Counted from the stretch's first letter, positions 8,955-18,159 are shown. The stretch: 64,000 bases of DNA from Candidatus Competibacteraceae bacterium (GCA_016699715.1 CP065007.1:434001-498000), one strand, 5' to 3'. Numbers and translations are program-made. Notes: generated by a model not told the origin, from the letters alone.

Positions 8955-9222
8955 GCGTGGCGGAACGGCGGTCCTGGTTGAATGGGATGGGTCGGTTACC
9001 TGAGCATGAGGCCGTTCGACACCGCCCGCAGTTCCCGGCTACGTATATTTTATAGTGTGCCAAGGTTCGGTGGTGGCGTCCATGCGTGGCGCGGTTTAGA
9101 GACCGCCGACTCTTGGGTGGTGATTATCGGCGGAGTTGACGGCATTATGGCATTGTGGTTCAAGCTGACACTGTTTTGATCCGAGCGCTATAAGATAGTG
9201 GCAGTTCTTCATTCATGGCATT

Positions 9223-10308
9223 GTGATCAAGGTACCCATGCAACGAGCGCCGCGCGGACCTTCCCGGACACGAGAGCCCGTGTCCGGGTTTCTACCCGAT
9301 TTTTGCGCCAACCCCACGGTCTTCCTGACCATTCTGTTGGCCGAGTTATTCGCCTTGGTGCTGGCGCTGAGCGAAGCCGACCGCCTGGGTGACTTCTGGA
9401 ATCGATTGGCGCTGATTTCGCTGTTCGTGCAGTGGGTAGTGCTGGGGGCCGCCGCCGCTTTGTGTTTGTGTCGGCGCTGGCTCAATCGGCTCAAGGTAAC
9501 CGCCGCCACCTTGGCCGTGTTCGGCCTGACTCAATTGGTCACCTTGAGCTTCTCGGTCCTTGGTTGGTGGTTTCTCGAGCCGGGCTGGGAAGCGGCTGGG
9601 CTCGCCGCGCCGCCAGCCGCTCTGATCGCTCGCAACCTCGCCATCGGCGGTATCGTTACCTTGCTGGCCCTGCGCTACTTCTATGTCCGCCATCAATGGC
9701 AGCGTAATGTCGAGGCCGAGGCCCGCTCCCGGCTGCGCGCCCTGCAAGCGCGCATTCACCCGCACTTCCTGTTCAACACCCTCAACACCATCGCTGGCCT
9801 GATCCCGGTTCAGCCGGACCAGGCGGAACAGGCGGTGCTCGATCTGGCCGACCTGCTGCGTTCGGCGTTGGCCCATCAGGAGCGCATCACGCTGGGAGAG
9901 GAACTCGAACTGACCCGTCGCTTCATCGCCATCGAGCGGCTGCGCCTCGGCGAGCGGTTGCAAGTAGAGTGGCATCTGGCCGACGGGTTGCCGCTGGCGG
10001 CTCCACTGCCGGCACTGCTGCTGCAACCGCTGGTGGAAAATGCCATCCGCCACGGCATCCAGCCCTTGCCGGAGGGTGGCCGGCTGAGCATTCGCATCGA
10101 GCGGCGCTCCAGTGCCTTGCGCTTTAGCATTGCCAACCCCTGGGGGGGCGTGGACGGCGGACAAACCGGCGGATCGGGCCAGCGCTTGGCTCAGGATAAT
10201 ATCCGCCAGCGCTTGTTGCTGGCTTTCGGTGCCGCCTGCCAGTTGGAGATCGTGGAAGCGCCCGACCGCTATCAGGTCGCGTTCTCGGTGCCGCTGGGCG
10301 AGGAGTGA
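9223..10308 (+). CDS. LytS/AlgZ-type sensor histidine kinase, orphan
   Basis: 361 residues from GTG 9223; ATG 9238 is an equally plausible start. The N-terminal half has about four hydrophobic membrane segments (residues about 27-150). A His_kinase (PF06580-type) domain follows with HPHFLFNTLN at about 179-188, phospho-acceptor His likely 181. The HATPase region has the N-box LVENAIRHG and a glycine-rich GSGQRLAQDN loop. The layout matches AlgZ/FimS and LytS families, which normally pair with a LytTR response regulator. No such regulator is adjacent: the next gene is on the other strand. The partner must be elsewhere or absent. Confidence 0.85.
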   Translation: MIKVPMQRAPRGPSRTREPVSGFLPDFCANPTVFLTILLAELFALVLALSEADRLGDFWNRLALISLFVQWVVLGAAAALCLCRRWLNRLKVTAATLAVFGLTQLVTLSFSVLGWWFLEPGWEAAGLAAPPAALIARNLAIGGIVTLLALRYFYVRHQWQRNVEAEARSRLRALQARIHPHFLFNTLNTIAGLIPVQPDQAEQAVLDLADLLRSALAHQERITLGEELELTRRFIAIERLRLGERLQVEWHLADGLPLAAPLPALLLQPLVENAIRHGIQPLPEGGRLSIRIERRSSALRFSIANPWGGVDGGQTGGSGQRLAQDNIRQRLLLAFGAACQLEIVEAPDRYQVAFSVPLGEE

Positions 10309-10327
10309 GCGGCTTTCGGACGCGCGC

Positions 10328-11362
10328 CTAATCGGTTTCGGCTGGCGGCAGTTCGTCGCGAGTGAAACGGACCAGCGCGCCGATCCGCTGCTCCCCCAGA
10401 GAGGCCAGTTCGATCAGGGTGAGGGTTTCCCCCGGTTCCGGCGAGTCCGGGTCGAGCTTGACCCCGAGCCGGTTGAGCCGCAAGCTCAAGGGATGGAGTT
10501 GCAGGTAGGTCTCCGGGTGGCCGAGCACCTGCCGCACTTGTTCCAGGTAATCGTCCAGTGTGCCCAATTGCTTGCGGGCGACGATCGACTCACCCTCGGT
10601 TTGGGATAACCGCTGCTCCAGTGTCGCCAGCCGGCGCTCGTCGGCATCGGTGGCGGACAGTAGCGGTTGTAAGCCTCGCGCGTGTCCCCGCAGCGCACGC
10701 AGCTGCGCTTGCAGTTGCCGCCGCTGCTCTTCCAGGGTTCCGCGCCGTTCGCGCAGTTCGTTGATGCGCTCCAGCGCCCGCGAGGCCAAGAACATCAGCA
10801 TCCGCTGCCGCAGTTCCTTGCGTAGTTCGGATTCGCTGGCGGCGGGAAAGAATAACTGGTGATTTGAGAAACTGACCTGGATTTGGTGGGCGTCGCGAAC
10901 CAGGAGATCGCCTGCCAGCGTCATGCCGAAAGTCTCGGTTTCGCGCTTGACCATCAGCAGCAGGGCGAAACATTCCGGTGGTCCGCTCTCCTTGAAGTAG
11001 GTCCGCACTCGCGGGTCGAGGTCCAAGGTCGCGCGCAGGCTGTCCACCGTGGCGAAAAAGGCATTGACGCACGGGTCCATGGCCCAGGCTTGGCCACCGA
11101 GCGTCAGCGCCGGCGGCAAGCGTCGCAGCATGTCGTCGCAATGGCGTTGCCCGATTTCCACGGCATCCAGCAGTTTTTCGGCGTAGTTGCCCACCAGTCG
11201 AATTCGCGGCTCGCTGGCGTCCACCACCTGCTCGATGGAATCCCGCAGCAACGCCAGCCGCTCCTGGCGCAGGCGATGTTCGGCCAAGTGGTGCTGGGCG
11301 AAGGCGGCGATGCCGCCGAAGGTGCTGTAAATCTCGTGTAGAAACCCTTGATCGTCCGTCAT
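10328..11362 (-). CDS. Hypothetical coiled-coil protein
   Basis: 344 residues with no recognised domain. Residues about 30-55 and especially about 195-285 are rich in Leu, Glu, Arg and Gln with heptad-like spacing, predicting a long coiled coil. No signal peptide or membrane segment is seen, so it is probably cytosolic. It begins 18 bases after the HNH-nuclease stop on the same strand and is likely co-transcribed with it. Function is unknown. Confidence 0.7.
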   Translation of the reverse strand: MTDDQGFLHEIYSTFGGIAAFAQHHLAEHRLRQERLALLRDSIEQVVDASEPRIRLVGNYAEKLLDAVEIGQRHCDDMLRRLPPALTLGGQAWAMDPCVNAFFATVDSLRATLDLDPRVRTYFKESGPPECFALLLMVKRETETFGMTLAGDLLVRDAHQIQVSFSNHQLFFPAASESELRKELRQRMLMFLASRALERINELRERRGTLEEQRRQLQAQLRALRGHARGLQPLLSATDADERRLATLEQRLSQTEGESIVARKQLGTLDDYLEQVRQVLGHPETYLQLHPLSLRLNRLGVKLDPDSPEPGETLTLIELASLGEQRIGALVRFTRDELPPAETD

Positions 11363-11380
11363 CGCACATCTCGCGTCGGG

Positions 11381-11980
11381 TCAGGACAGCCGTGCCAGTC
11401 GCTGGTGCAGCGGGCTGGAGCGAGGAAAGTGAGCGCGGAGAAAATCCATCTGATCGGCCAGCACTCGCTTGCCCTGCAAATACACGTATTCCGGGTGATT
11501 GGGGGTGAACGGAATCGCCAGCAACTGCATTCTGGCCTGTTCCGGCGTCTTGCCGCCCTTGCGATGGTTGCAGAGCTTGCAGGCGGTGACCACGTTGTTC
11601 CAGTGATCGGCGCCGCCTTGCACGAGTGGCCTGACATGGTCGCGGGACAGGTCTCGAATCGCAAAAGTCTCGCCGCAGTACAGACAAGTATTGCAGTCGC
11701 GGCGAAACAGCGAGGCGTTCGAGAGAGGGGGCACGTAGTCATGACGGGCACGCAGGCGGGCGTAGGCGCCGCCTCGCGTGGCGATGATGGAGTTGACCGT
11801 GATGGCGCTGCGCCGGCCGCTCAGGGTGCTGACGCCGCCGTGTACCGTGTAGAGCGCCATGCCGCAGGTATAGGCCACCTGCTCGGCGTGGTATAAGCGT
11901 ACCGCCTGCTGGTAATTAATCCATTCCAACGGCATTCCTGTCACATCCGTGTGCAGAACCTGCTGCTCCAATCCGTACAT
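11381..11980 (-). CDS. HNH endonuclease family protein
   Basis: 199 residues. The C-terminal half has a zinc-ribbon HNH core: Cys99 and Cys102 (CLYC), catalytic Asp114-His115 (RDH), the WNNVV element and Cys135-x2-Cys138 followed by NH. The N-terminal 90 residues form the conserved extension of the stand-alone HNH group found widely in Proteobacteria. No phage or intein context is visible, so homing activity is not implied. The coiled-coil gene follows after 18 bases. Confidence 0.85.
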   Translation of the reverse strand: MYGLEQQVLHTDVTGMPLEWINYQQAVRLYHAEQVAYTCGMALYTVHGGVSTLSGRRSAITVNSIIATRGGAYARLRARHDYVPPLSNASLFRRDCNTCLYCGETFAIRDLSRDHVRPLVQGGADHWNNVVTACKLCNHRKGGKTPEQARMQLLAIPFTPNHPEYVYLQGKRVLADQMDFLRAHFPRSSPLHQRLARLS

Positions 11981-12298
11981 ACTTCACCTGTGCCTGTTCC
12001 TTATCTCCATCCCATTATCGCCCGCCAACTTGAACCCAGCTTGACACTCCATGGACATAAAAGCCGGCGTCGGGTTGCAAGGGCGACGCCCGGGGTATTG
12101 GACATATTTCGAACTCTGCCCATTTGTGATGTTGAAAGTCTAGGCTACTATTCTACGAGTATCGCGCGTTACCCGCTGACGGCGCGCATGCCCACCTTAA
12201 CACCCTGGCACTCCAAGAGGCTTTAAAAAGCCTTTTTTTCGTGTCAATTTCCGGGCGGGCGGGAGCCCGGTGAAAATCACAATCAGGAGGACAAGATC
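11981..12298. other. Divergent promoter region with a leader hairpin upstream of pntAA
   Basis: This gap separates the HNH gene and the transhydrogenase operon. A short hairpin with a seven-T tract lies at 12218-12239 on the plus strand. A 12-codon frame (12188-12226) with an upstream ATG runs into it. No gene of normal size is seen. Confidence 0.4.
12218..12239 (+). terminator. Small terminator-like hairpin in the pnt leader
   Basis: Stem AGGCTT / AAGCCT with a five-base loop and a run of T. No plus-strand gene ends here, so it is either the end of a short leader transcript or an attenuator of pntAA, whose ATG is 60 bases downstream. Confidence 0.5.
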
Positions 12299-13426
12299 AT
12301 GCCTGTTCGTATGGCCGTCCCGAAGGAAACCATTTCGGGCGAACAGCGGGTCGCGCTGGACCCGACGATGGCCGAGCGTTTCACCAAGCTCGGCGTGGAA
12401 ATCCTGGTGGAAAAAGGCGCGGGTCTCAGCGCCTTTTTCACCGATGAAACCTATGCTAAAAGCAGCCGGTTGGTGGACGGCGCCCAAGCGTTGTATGCCG
12501 AGGCCGAGGTAGTCTTCAAGGTGCAGGGACCCACTTTGGAAGAAGTGGAGTTGCTCAAGGACGGTTCGGTTCTGCTGGCCGTGTTGTCGCCGCATCGCAA
12601 CCCGGAGGTGGTCAAGCGCTTGCGCGACAAGAAGATCACCAGCTTTGCCATGGAACTGATCCCGCGTATCTCGCGCGCCCAGTCGATGGACGTGCTGTCC
12701 TCCCAGGCCGCCGTGGCCGGTTACTATGTGGCGTTGCGCGCCGCCAGCCTGGCCAGCGGGTTCTTCCCGATGCTGACCACCGCCGCCGGCACCATCCGCC
12801 CGTCCAAGGTGGTCATTGTCGGCGCCGGTGTCGCCGGTTTGCAGGCCATCGCCACCGCCAAACGGCTGGGCGCCATGGTCGAGGCCTACGACATCCGTCC
12901 GGCGGCCCGCCAGGAGATCGAATCACTGGGCGCCAAGATGATCGACACCGGGGTCAACGCCGCGGCCGAAGGGGGTTACGCCCGCGAATTGACGGCTGAG
13001 GAGAAGCAGAAGCAGGCCGACGTGCTGGCCAAGCATATCGCCGCCGCCAATGCGGTCATCACCACCGCCGCCATTCCTGGGCGGGCGGCGCCGAAGATCG
13101 TGACGGCGGCCATGGTGGAGAATATGAAGCGTGGCGCGGTCATCGTCGATCTGGCCGCGGAATCCGGCGGCAACTGTGATTTGACCCGCCCCGGCGAGAC
13201 CTACGAGCATAACGGCGCCATCATCGACGGTCCGCTCAACATCCCCAGCAACTTCCCGGTTCCGGCCAGCGAAATGTACGCGAAGAATCTGTACAACTTC
13301 CTGTCGCCGATGATCAAGGACGGCGCATTGAACCTGGACTGGGACGACGAAGTGATCGCCAAGAGCGCGTTGACCCGTGATGGGCAGGTCGTTCATGAAC
13401 CCACCCGCAAACTGCTCGAACAATAA
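12299..13426 (+). CDS. pntAA: NAD(P) transhydrogenase alpha subunit, NAD-binding part
   Basis: 375 residues, cytosolic domain I of the proton-translocating transhydrogenase that exchanges hydride between NADH and NADP+. The NAD-binding GAGVAGLQA motif lies at about 175-184, preceded by an alanine-dehydrogenase-like N-terminal half. A strong AGGAGG precedes the ATG. The alpha subunit is split in two (this gene and the next), as in many alpha- and gammaproteobacteria but unlike E. coli. The three genes are tightly packed in one operon. Confidence 0.95.
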   Translation: MPVRMAVPKETISGEQRVALDPTMAERFTKLGVEILVEKGAGLSAFFTDETYAKSSRLVDGAQALYAEAEVVFKVQGPTLEEVELLKDGSVLLAVLSPHRNPEVVKRLRDKKITSFAMELIPRISRAQSMDVLSSQAAVAGYYVALRAASLASGFFPMLTTAAGTIRPSKVVIVGAGVAGLQAIATAKRLGAMVEAYDIRPAARQEIESLGAKMIDTGVNAAAEGGYARELTAEEKQKQADVLAKHIAAANAVITTAAIPGRAAPKIVTAAMVENMKRGAVIVDLAAESGGNCDLTRPGETYEHNGAIIDGPLNIPSNFPVPASEMYAKNLYNFLSPMIKDGALNLDWDDEVIAKSALTRDGQVVHEPTRKLLEQ

Positions 13427-13440
13427 CCCGGAGACGCACG

Positions 13441-13743
13441 ATGGAAGCAGTGGTTAGCTTTTTTTCTCCCATCTACATCCTGATGCTGGCCGCCATTCTC
13501 GGCTATGAAATTATCGGCAAGGTGCCGGTGATCCTGCATACCCCGCTGATGTCCGGCACCAACTTCGTCCACGGCATCGTGTTGGTCGGCGCAATGGTGG
13601 CTTTGGGCCAGGCGGAAACCCCCCTGGAGCAGGCTATCGGTTTCCTGGCCGTATTGCTGGGCGCCGGTAATGCGGTCGGCGGCTACTTCGTCACCGAGCG
13701 GATGCTGGAAATGTTCAAGAGCAGCAAGGGTCAGGAGAAGTAA
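13441..13743 (+). CDS. pntAB: NAD(P) transhydrogenase alpha subunit, membrane part
   Basis: 100 residues with three hydrophobic membrane helices (about 8-22, 35-60, 65-85). It corresponds to the membrane anchor that forms the C-terminal part of the single-chain alpha subunit. It lies 14 bases after pntAA and 3 bases before pntB, so the products are made together. Length and position leave little doubt. Confidence 0.92.
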   Translation: MEAVVSFFSPIYILMLAAILGYEIIGKVPVILHTPLMSGTNFVHGIVLVGAMVALGQAETPLEQAIGFLAVLLGAGNAVGGYFVTERMLEMFKSSKGQEK

Positions 13744-13746
13744 GTC

Positions 13747-15156
13747 ATGGGTTACCTGATTGAAACGATTTATTTCCTGACGGCGGTGGTGTTCATCGTC
13801 GGCCTCAAGCGGATGTCGCATCCGACCACCGCCCGGAGCGGTATCGTCTGGGCGGGCTATGGGATGGTGCTGGCAACGCTGTTCAGCTTTGCCCACCCGC
13901 AAATCCAGGCGGGACCGGGCAATTATGTCCTGATGGTCATCGCCATTGCCGTTGGCGGCGCCATCGCCTGGTATGGCGCCAAGAAAGTGGAAATGACCGC
14001 CATGCCGCAGATGATTGCCATTTACAATGGCATGGGCGGCGGCGCGGCGGCGGCGATTGCGGCGGTGGAACTACTGAAGAATCACGGCACTGAGGCGGTG
14101 GCTCCGGAAACCCATGTTCTGATCATGGCGGTGGCTGGCGCGCTGATCGGCGCGGTGGCCTTCTCCGGCTCGGTGGTGGCTTTCGGCAAGTTGCAGGAGC
14201 TCAAATTCTTCAAGGATGACGCCAAGTTTCGTTTCACTGGGCAGCAGAAGGTCAATGCGGCGATTTTCGGCGCGGCGGTCATACTCGGTTTGGTGATTGC
14301 GCTCAATCACAGCTCCAGCGGCCTCCTGATCTCGATCTTCTTCCTGCTGGCGCTGGCGTTTGGCGCGATGATGGCCTTGCCCATCGGTGGCGCGGATATG
14401 CCGGTCGTTATCTCGCTGTTCAACGCCTTCACCGGCTTGGCGGTGGCGCTGGAAGGCTTTGTGCTGGGCAACTCGGCGATGATCATTGCCGGCATCATCG
14501 TCGGTTCGTCGGGTACCTTGCTGACCCTGATGATGGCCAAGGCCATGAATCGCTCGGTAGCCAACGTGCTGTTCAGCAACTGGGCGGCGCTGGCCAGTGG
14601 CGAGGCGCAGGCGGTGACCGGCAGCCTCAAGGCGATGGAGCCGCCGGATGCGGCGATTCAGATGGCCTACGCCGCCAAGGTTATTATCGTGCCCGGTTAC
14701 GGCATGGCGGTGGCTCAGGCGCAGCACAAGATCTGGGAAATGTGCAAGCTGCTCATGGAACGCGATGTCGTCGTCAAGTTCGCCATTCACCCGGTCGCGG
14801 GCCGGATGCCTGGTCACATGAATGTGCTGCTGGCGGAAGCCGGTGTTCCCTACGATCTGATCTTCGACATGGACGAGATCAACGAAGAGTTCTCCACCGC
14901 TGACGTGGCGTTGGTCATCGGCGCCAACGACGTGGTGAATCCAGCGGCGCGCACCGACAAAGCCAGCCCGATCTACGGGATGCCGATCCTGAATGTGGAT
15001 CACGCCAAAAACGTGCAGGTGATCAAGCGCGGCAAGGGTGTGGGCTTCGCGGGCATCGAGAACGCGCTGTTCTTCGCCGACAACACCCGGATGGTGTACG
15101 GCGATGCGCAGAAAGTGACGGCGGGACTGATCCAGGGTATCAAGGATCTCGGCTAG
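13747..15156 (+). CDS. pntB: NAD(P) transhydrogenase beta subunit
   Basis: 469 residues. The first about 260 residues are hydrophobic with eight to nine membrane helices (domain II, the proton channel). The C-terminal about 190 residues form the NADP-binding domain III with GYGMAVAQAQ, HPVAGRMPGHMNVLLAEA and the GANDVVNPAA loop. With the alpha subunits it uses the proton-motive force to make NADPH. A strong terminator follows. Confidence 0.96.
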   Translation: MGYLIETIYFLTAVVFIVGLKRMSHPTTARSGIVWAGYGMVLATLFSFAHPQIQAGPGNYVLMVIAIAVGGAIAWYGAKKVEMTAMPQMIAIYNGMGGGAAAAIAAVELLKNHGTEAVAPETHVLIMAVAGALIGAVAFSGSVVAFGKLQELKFFKDDAKFRFTGQQKVNAAIFGAAVILGLVIALNHSSSGLLISIFFLLALAFGAMMALPIGGADMPVVISLFNAFTGLAVALEGFVLGNSAMIIAGIIVGSSGTLLTLMMAKAMNRSVANVLFSNWAALASGEAQAVTGSLKAMEPPDAAIQMAYAAKVIIVPGYGMAVAQAQHKIWEMCKLLMERDVVVKFAIHPVAGRMPGHMNVLLAEAGVPYDLIFDMDEINEEFSTADVALVIGANDVVNPAARTDKASPIYGMPILNVDHAKNVQVIKRGKGVGFAGIENALFFADNTRMVYGDAQKVTAGLIQGIKDLG

Positions 15157-15180
15157 CCGTTATCGGGTTTGGACCCAAGC

Positions 15181-15216
15181 CAGCGGGGCGGCCTTCGGGT
15201 CGCCCCGCTTTTTTTG
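15181..15216 (+). terminator. Rho-independent terminator of the pnt operon
   Basis: Nine-base GC stem AGCGGGGCG / CGCCCCGCT with a ten-base loop, followed by seven T, 25 bases after the pntB stop. Confidence 0.92.
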
Positions 15217-15288
15217 GGATTGCGCTATGCTGTCCGGCGGGGCGGTCGAACCGGCCATCCCTCACACCTTCACCGCCGGAAGCTTGCC

Positions 15289-15702
15289 ATGTCCGATACC
15301 GAAAACCTGACGCTGCTGGGTCAGTCCAAGACCGAGTACCCACAAAGCTATAGCCCGAACGTGTTGGAGCGGTTCCACAACCGCTATCCCCAGCAGGATT
15401 ACGTGGTGGAGCTGGACTGCCCCGAGTTTACCTGCCTGTGCCCGCTGACCGGGCAACCCGATTTCGCCCACATCGGCATCCGCTACAGCCCCCGCGAGTT
15501 TCTGGTGGAGTCGAAATCGCTGAAGCTGTACCTGTTCAGTTTTCGCAACAAGGGCGAGTTCAGCGAGGATAGCGTCAACTGCATCGCTCGGGATCTGTTC
15601 CAGTTCCTGCAACCGAAATGGCTGGAGGTGTGGGGAGAGTTCTGGCCTCGGGGCGGCATCGCGATCAAACCCAGCGTGCGCTTGGCCGATGCGGAGTCCT
15701 GA
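15289..15702 (+). CDS. queF: 7-cyano-7-deazaguanine (preQ0) reductase
   Basis: 137 residues from ATG 15289; an upstream in-frame ATG at 15169 lies inside the pnt terminator region and is rejected. It reduces preQ0 to preQ1 with NADPH in queuosine synthesis. The short, unimodular (YkvM-like) form is seen. The catalytic Cys51 is in CLCPLTGQPDF with Asp58, and the ESKSLKLYLFSFRNKGEF block (about 74-91) is the QueF motif. No other queuosine gene is adjacent. Confidence 0.95.
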   Translation: MSDTENLTLLGQSKTEYPQSYSPNVLERFHNRYPQQDYVVELDCPEFTCLCPLTGQPDFAHIGIRYSPREFLVESKSLKLYLFSFRNKGEFSEDSVNCIARDLFQFLQPKWLEVWGEFWPRGGIAIKPSVRLADAES

Positions 15703-15714
15703 AGCAGGATCATC

Positions 15715-16167
15715 TCAATCGCCAACGGTTTCCCGAGCGAAACCGGCCAGGGCCTTTTGCAGCTTCGCCACCACCGGGCATTGCGCCACCCCGTGGCGTG
15801 TCGCCAGGAACGCCGGGTCGTTATAGCCGAGCCAGACCTGACCGGAGGCATCCTCCCAGACCAGCGCCTTGAGCGGCAGGTCGATCCCGACCGTTTGCGC
15901 GCACTCCATGAACGGCGTACCACCCTGCGGATTGCCGAAGATCAGCAGCTCGGTCGGGCGGAGGGTCTTGCCGATCTTCTTGGCGCCCGCCGCGTGATCG
16001 ACCCGGGCAAAAATCGTCATGCCCTTCTTCTGGAGCAGGTTTTCCAGGCGATCCATCGTTTCCTTGGGGCTCAACGGGCTCTTGAGGGCGATCAAACCGT
16101 CGGCGCTCCATGCGGAGAGCGACATTGCAAGCAGCAGCGCCACGCAGACCAAGCGCAGGGTTTTCAT
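15715..16167 (-). CDS. Secreted DUF302-family protein
   Basis: 150 residues with a signal peptide (about 1-21, ending in AWSAD), so periplasmic. The rest matches the DUF302 fold: the alternating core KETMDRLENLLQKKGMTIFA, the RPTELLIFGNPQGGTPFM block and the LPLKALVWED element. The family is small and functionally undefined. The gene converges on queF, with 12 bases between stops. Confidence 0.85.
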   Translation of the reverse strand: MKTLRLVCVALLLAMSLSAWSADGLIALKSPLSPKETMDRLENLLQKKGMTIFARVDHAAGAKKIGKTLRPTELLIFGNPQGGTPFMECAQTVGIDLPLKALVWEDASGQVWLGYNDPAFLATRHGVAQCPVVAKLQKALAGFARETVGD

Positions 16168-16357
16168 TATTAGCTCCTTAATGTAGGGTTATCTAAGCAA
16201 TAGCTGTTGAAGACCTGCTTTTCAACGGTCGCCGGATTGACTTTTGTCGGTCGCCGCCGAGTCCGCCCTTCGGGATAGAGCCGTTTAGCCTGGGCGCGGA
16301 GCAATGTGCCGACGATACATTGTGGTCGCAAGACGGTTTGTATGGAGGTTGCATTCA

Positions 16358-17767
16358 ATGCCGGCCATCCCGGCTTCGTCAGTACCTGCTCGCGCCGTCG
16401 CCGAGTCGCAGGGTACGGTAATCGCCGTGCGCGGCAGCGTGGTGGACGCGCGCTTTCCCCACCACCTGCCGGCTTTGCGCCAGCGACTGCGCGCTGGCCG
16501 GGATCAATCGGTGGTCATCGAGGTCAGCGACCATTTGGCGGTCGATGCCGTGCGCGGCATCGCCCTGACGCCCACCCAGGGTTTGGCGCGCGGCGATCCG
16601 GTGCGGGACAGCGGCGGTCCGCTGACCGTGCCGGTCGGGCCAGAACTGCTGGGGCGAATGATCAACGTGTTCGGCCAGACCATCGACGACGGCCCGGCGC
16701 TGACGGGTGGCGAATGGCGTTCGATTCACCAACCGCCGATTCCGTTGGCTCAACGCCGGGTCGGTCTGGAGATGTTCGAGACTGGCATCAAGGTCATCGA
16801 CCTGCTGTGTCCGCTGGAACGTGGCGGCAAGGCGGGGCTGTTCGGCGGAGCCGGGGTCGGCAAAACCGTGATCATCACCGAGCTGATTCACAACATGGTG
16901 GGCCGCTACCAGGGCGTCAGCCTGTTCTGCGGGATCGGCGAGCGCTGCCGCGAGGCGGAGGAACTGTATCGCGAGATGCGCGAGGCCGGCGTGCTGAAGG
17001 ACGCGGTGCTGGTATTCGGGCAGATGGACGAACCACCGGGCGCGCGCTTCCGGGTCGGCCACGCCGCGCTGACTCTCGCCGAGTATTTCCGCGACCGCGC
17101 CCGCCGCGACGTGCTGCTGTTGATCGACAACATCTTCCGTTTCATTCAGGCCGGCGCCGAAGTCTCTGGTCTGATGGGCCGCATCCCGTCGCGGGTCGGC
17201 TATCAACCGACCCTGGGCACCGAACTGGCCGAGTTGGAAGAGCGCATCTGCAACGCCGCCGGCGGTTCCATCACTTCGGTGCAGGCGGTCTACGTGCCCG
17301 CCGACGATTTCACCGACCCCGCCGCCGCCCACACCTTCGCCCATCTTTCGGCTTCGGTGGCGCTGTCTAGAAAGCGCGCCAGTCAGGGTTTTTACCCGGC
17401 GGTGGACCCGCTGACTTCCGACTCCAAGCTGCTGACCCCGGCGCTGGTCAGCGAGCGTCATTACCGGATCGCCCAAGCGGTGCGCAAGACCCTGGCCGAG
17501 TACGAGGAACTCAAGGATCTGATCGCCATGCTCGGTCTGGAGGAGTTGTCGCTGGCCGATCGGCGCACCGTCAATCGCGCCCGGCGGCTGGAGCGCTATC
17601 TGACCCAGCCGTTTTTCACCACCGAGCACTTCACTGGCCGGTCCGGCAAGAGCGTACCGCTCCCGCAAGTGCTGGACGACTGCGAGCGCATTCTGAACGA
17701 CGGTTGCGCCGACTGGGCCGAGGCGGATCTGTACATGATCGGTACCCTGGACGAGGCGCGGCGATGA
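16358..17767 (+). CDS. atpD: N-type ATPase subunit beta
   Basis: 469 residues from ATG 16358, which has GGAGG nine bases upstream; the longer frame from 16304 lacks this. It is the catalytic beta subunit, with P-loop GGAGVGKT at 163-170, the Walker B strand VLLLIDNIFRF and the ERICNAAGGSIT block. Gene order from here is D-C-Q-R-B-E-F-A-G, the signature of the laterally spread N-ATPase rather than the housekeeping F-ATPase, which should be elsewhere. The canonical GERTREG region reads GERCREA, in keeping with the divergent N-type group. Confidence 0.95.
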   Translation: MPAIPASSVPARAVAESQGTVIAVRGSVVDARFPHHLPALRQRLRAGRDQSVVIEVSDHLAVDAVRGIALTPTQGLARGDPVRDSGGPLTVPVGPELLGRMINVFGQTIDDGPALTGGEWRSIHQPPIPLAQRRVGLEMFETGIKVIDLLCPLERGGKAGLFGGAGVGKTVIITELIHNMVGRYQGVSLFCGIGERCREAEELYREMREAGVLKDAVLVFGQMDEPPGARFRVGHAALTLAEYFRDRARRDVLLLIDNIFRFIQAGAEVSGLMGRIPSRVGYQPTLGTELAELEERICNAAGGSITSVQAVYVPADDFTDPAAAHTFAHLSASVALSRKRASQGFYPAVDPLTSDSKLLTPALVSERHYRIAQAVRKTLAEYEELKDLIAMLGLEELSLADRRTVNRARRLERYLTQPFFTTEHFTGRSGKSVPLPQVLDDCERILNDGCADWAEADLYMIGTLDEARR

Positions 17768-18159
17768 TCCGGTTGAAGGTGCTGACTCCGACCCAAACCG
17801 TGGTGGACGAAACCGCGACCCAGGTTCGCGCCGAAGGGTTGGAAGGCGCATTTTGCCTGCTGCCGCGTCATCGCGACTGGGTGGCGGCGCTGGTACCGGG
17901 CATCGTGGGCTTCACCACTCCCGCCGGATTGGAATACTTTGTGGCGGTGGATCAGGGCGTACTGAGCAAGCGCGGCGCCGAGGTGCTGATCGCGGTGCGG
18001 CGGGCGGTGCGGGAAGGCGATCTCCGCCGATTGCGGCAGGTGGTGGATATCGAGTTCCGTCAACTCGACGATCAAGAGAAAGCAGCCCGTGGCGCCTTGG
18101 CTCGACTGGAGGCCGGGATGATCCGGCGGTTTCTGCACTTGGGGGAGGGTAGGCGATGA
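17764..18159 (+). CDS. atpC: N-type ATPase subunit epsilon
   Basis: 131 residues. Its ATG overlaps the atpD stop (ATGA), indicating coupled translation. The N-terminal beta-sandwich contains LKVLTPTQTVVDETATQVRAEG and the PRHRDWVAAL loop, and a C-terminal helical part follows. It belongs to the central stalk and rotor. In N-ATPase operons epsilon comes second, directly after beta, as here. Confidence 0.92.
   Translation: MIRLKVLTPTQTVVDETATQVRAEGLEGAFCLLPRHRDWVAALVPGIVGFTTPAGLEYFVAVDQGVLSKRGAEVLIAVRRAVREGDLRRLRQVVDIEFRQLDDQEKAARGALARLEAGMIRRFLHLGEGRR

Noticed and set aside
15217..15288. Possible preQ1 riboswitch before queF
   Set aside because: The short gap has no preQ1-type stem-loop and A-rich tail pattern that I can recognise.
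16379..17851. 490-codon minus-strand frame opposite atpD
   Set aside because: Shadow of atpD; no recognisable motif.
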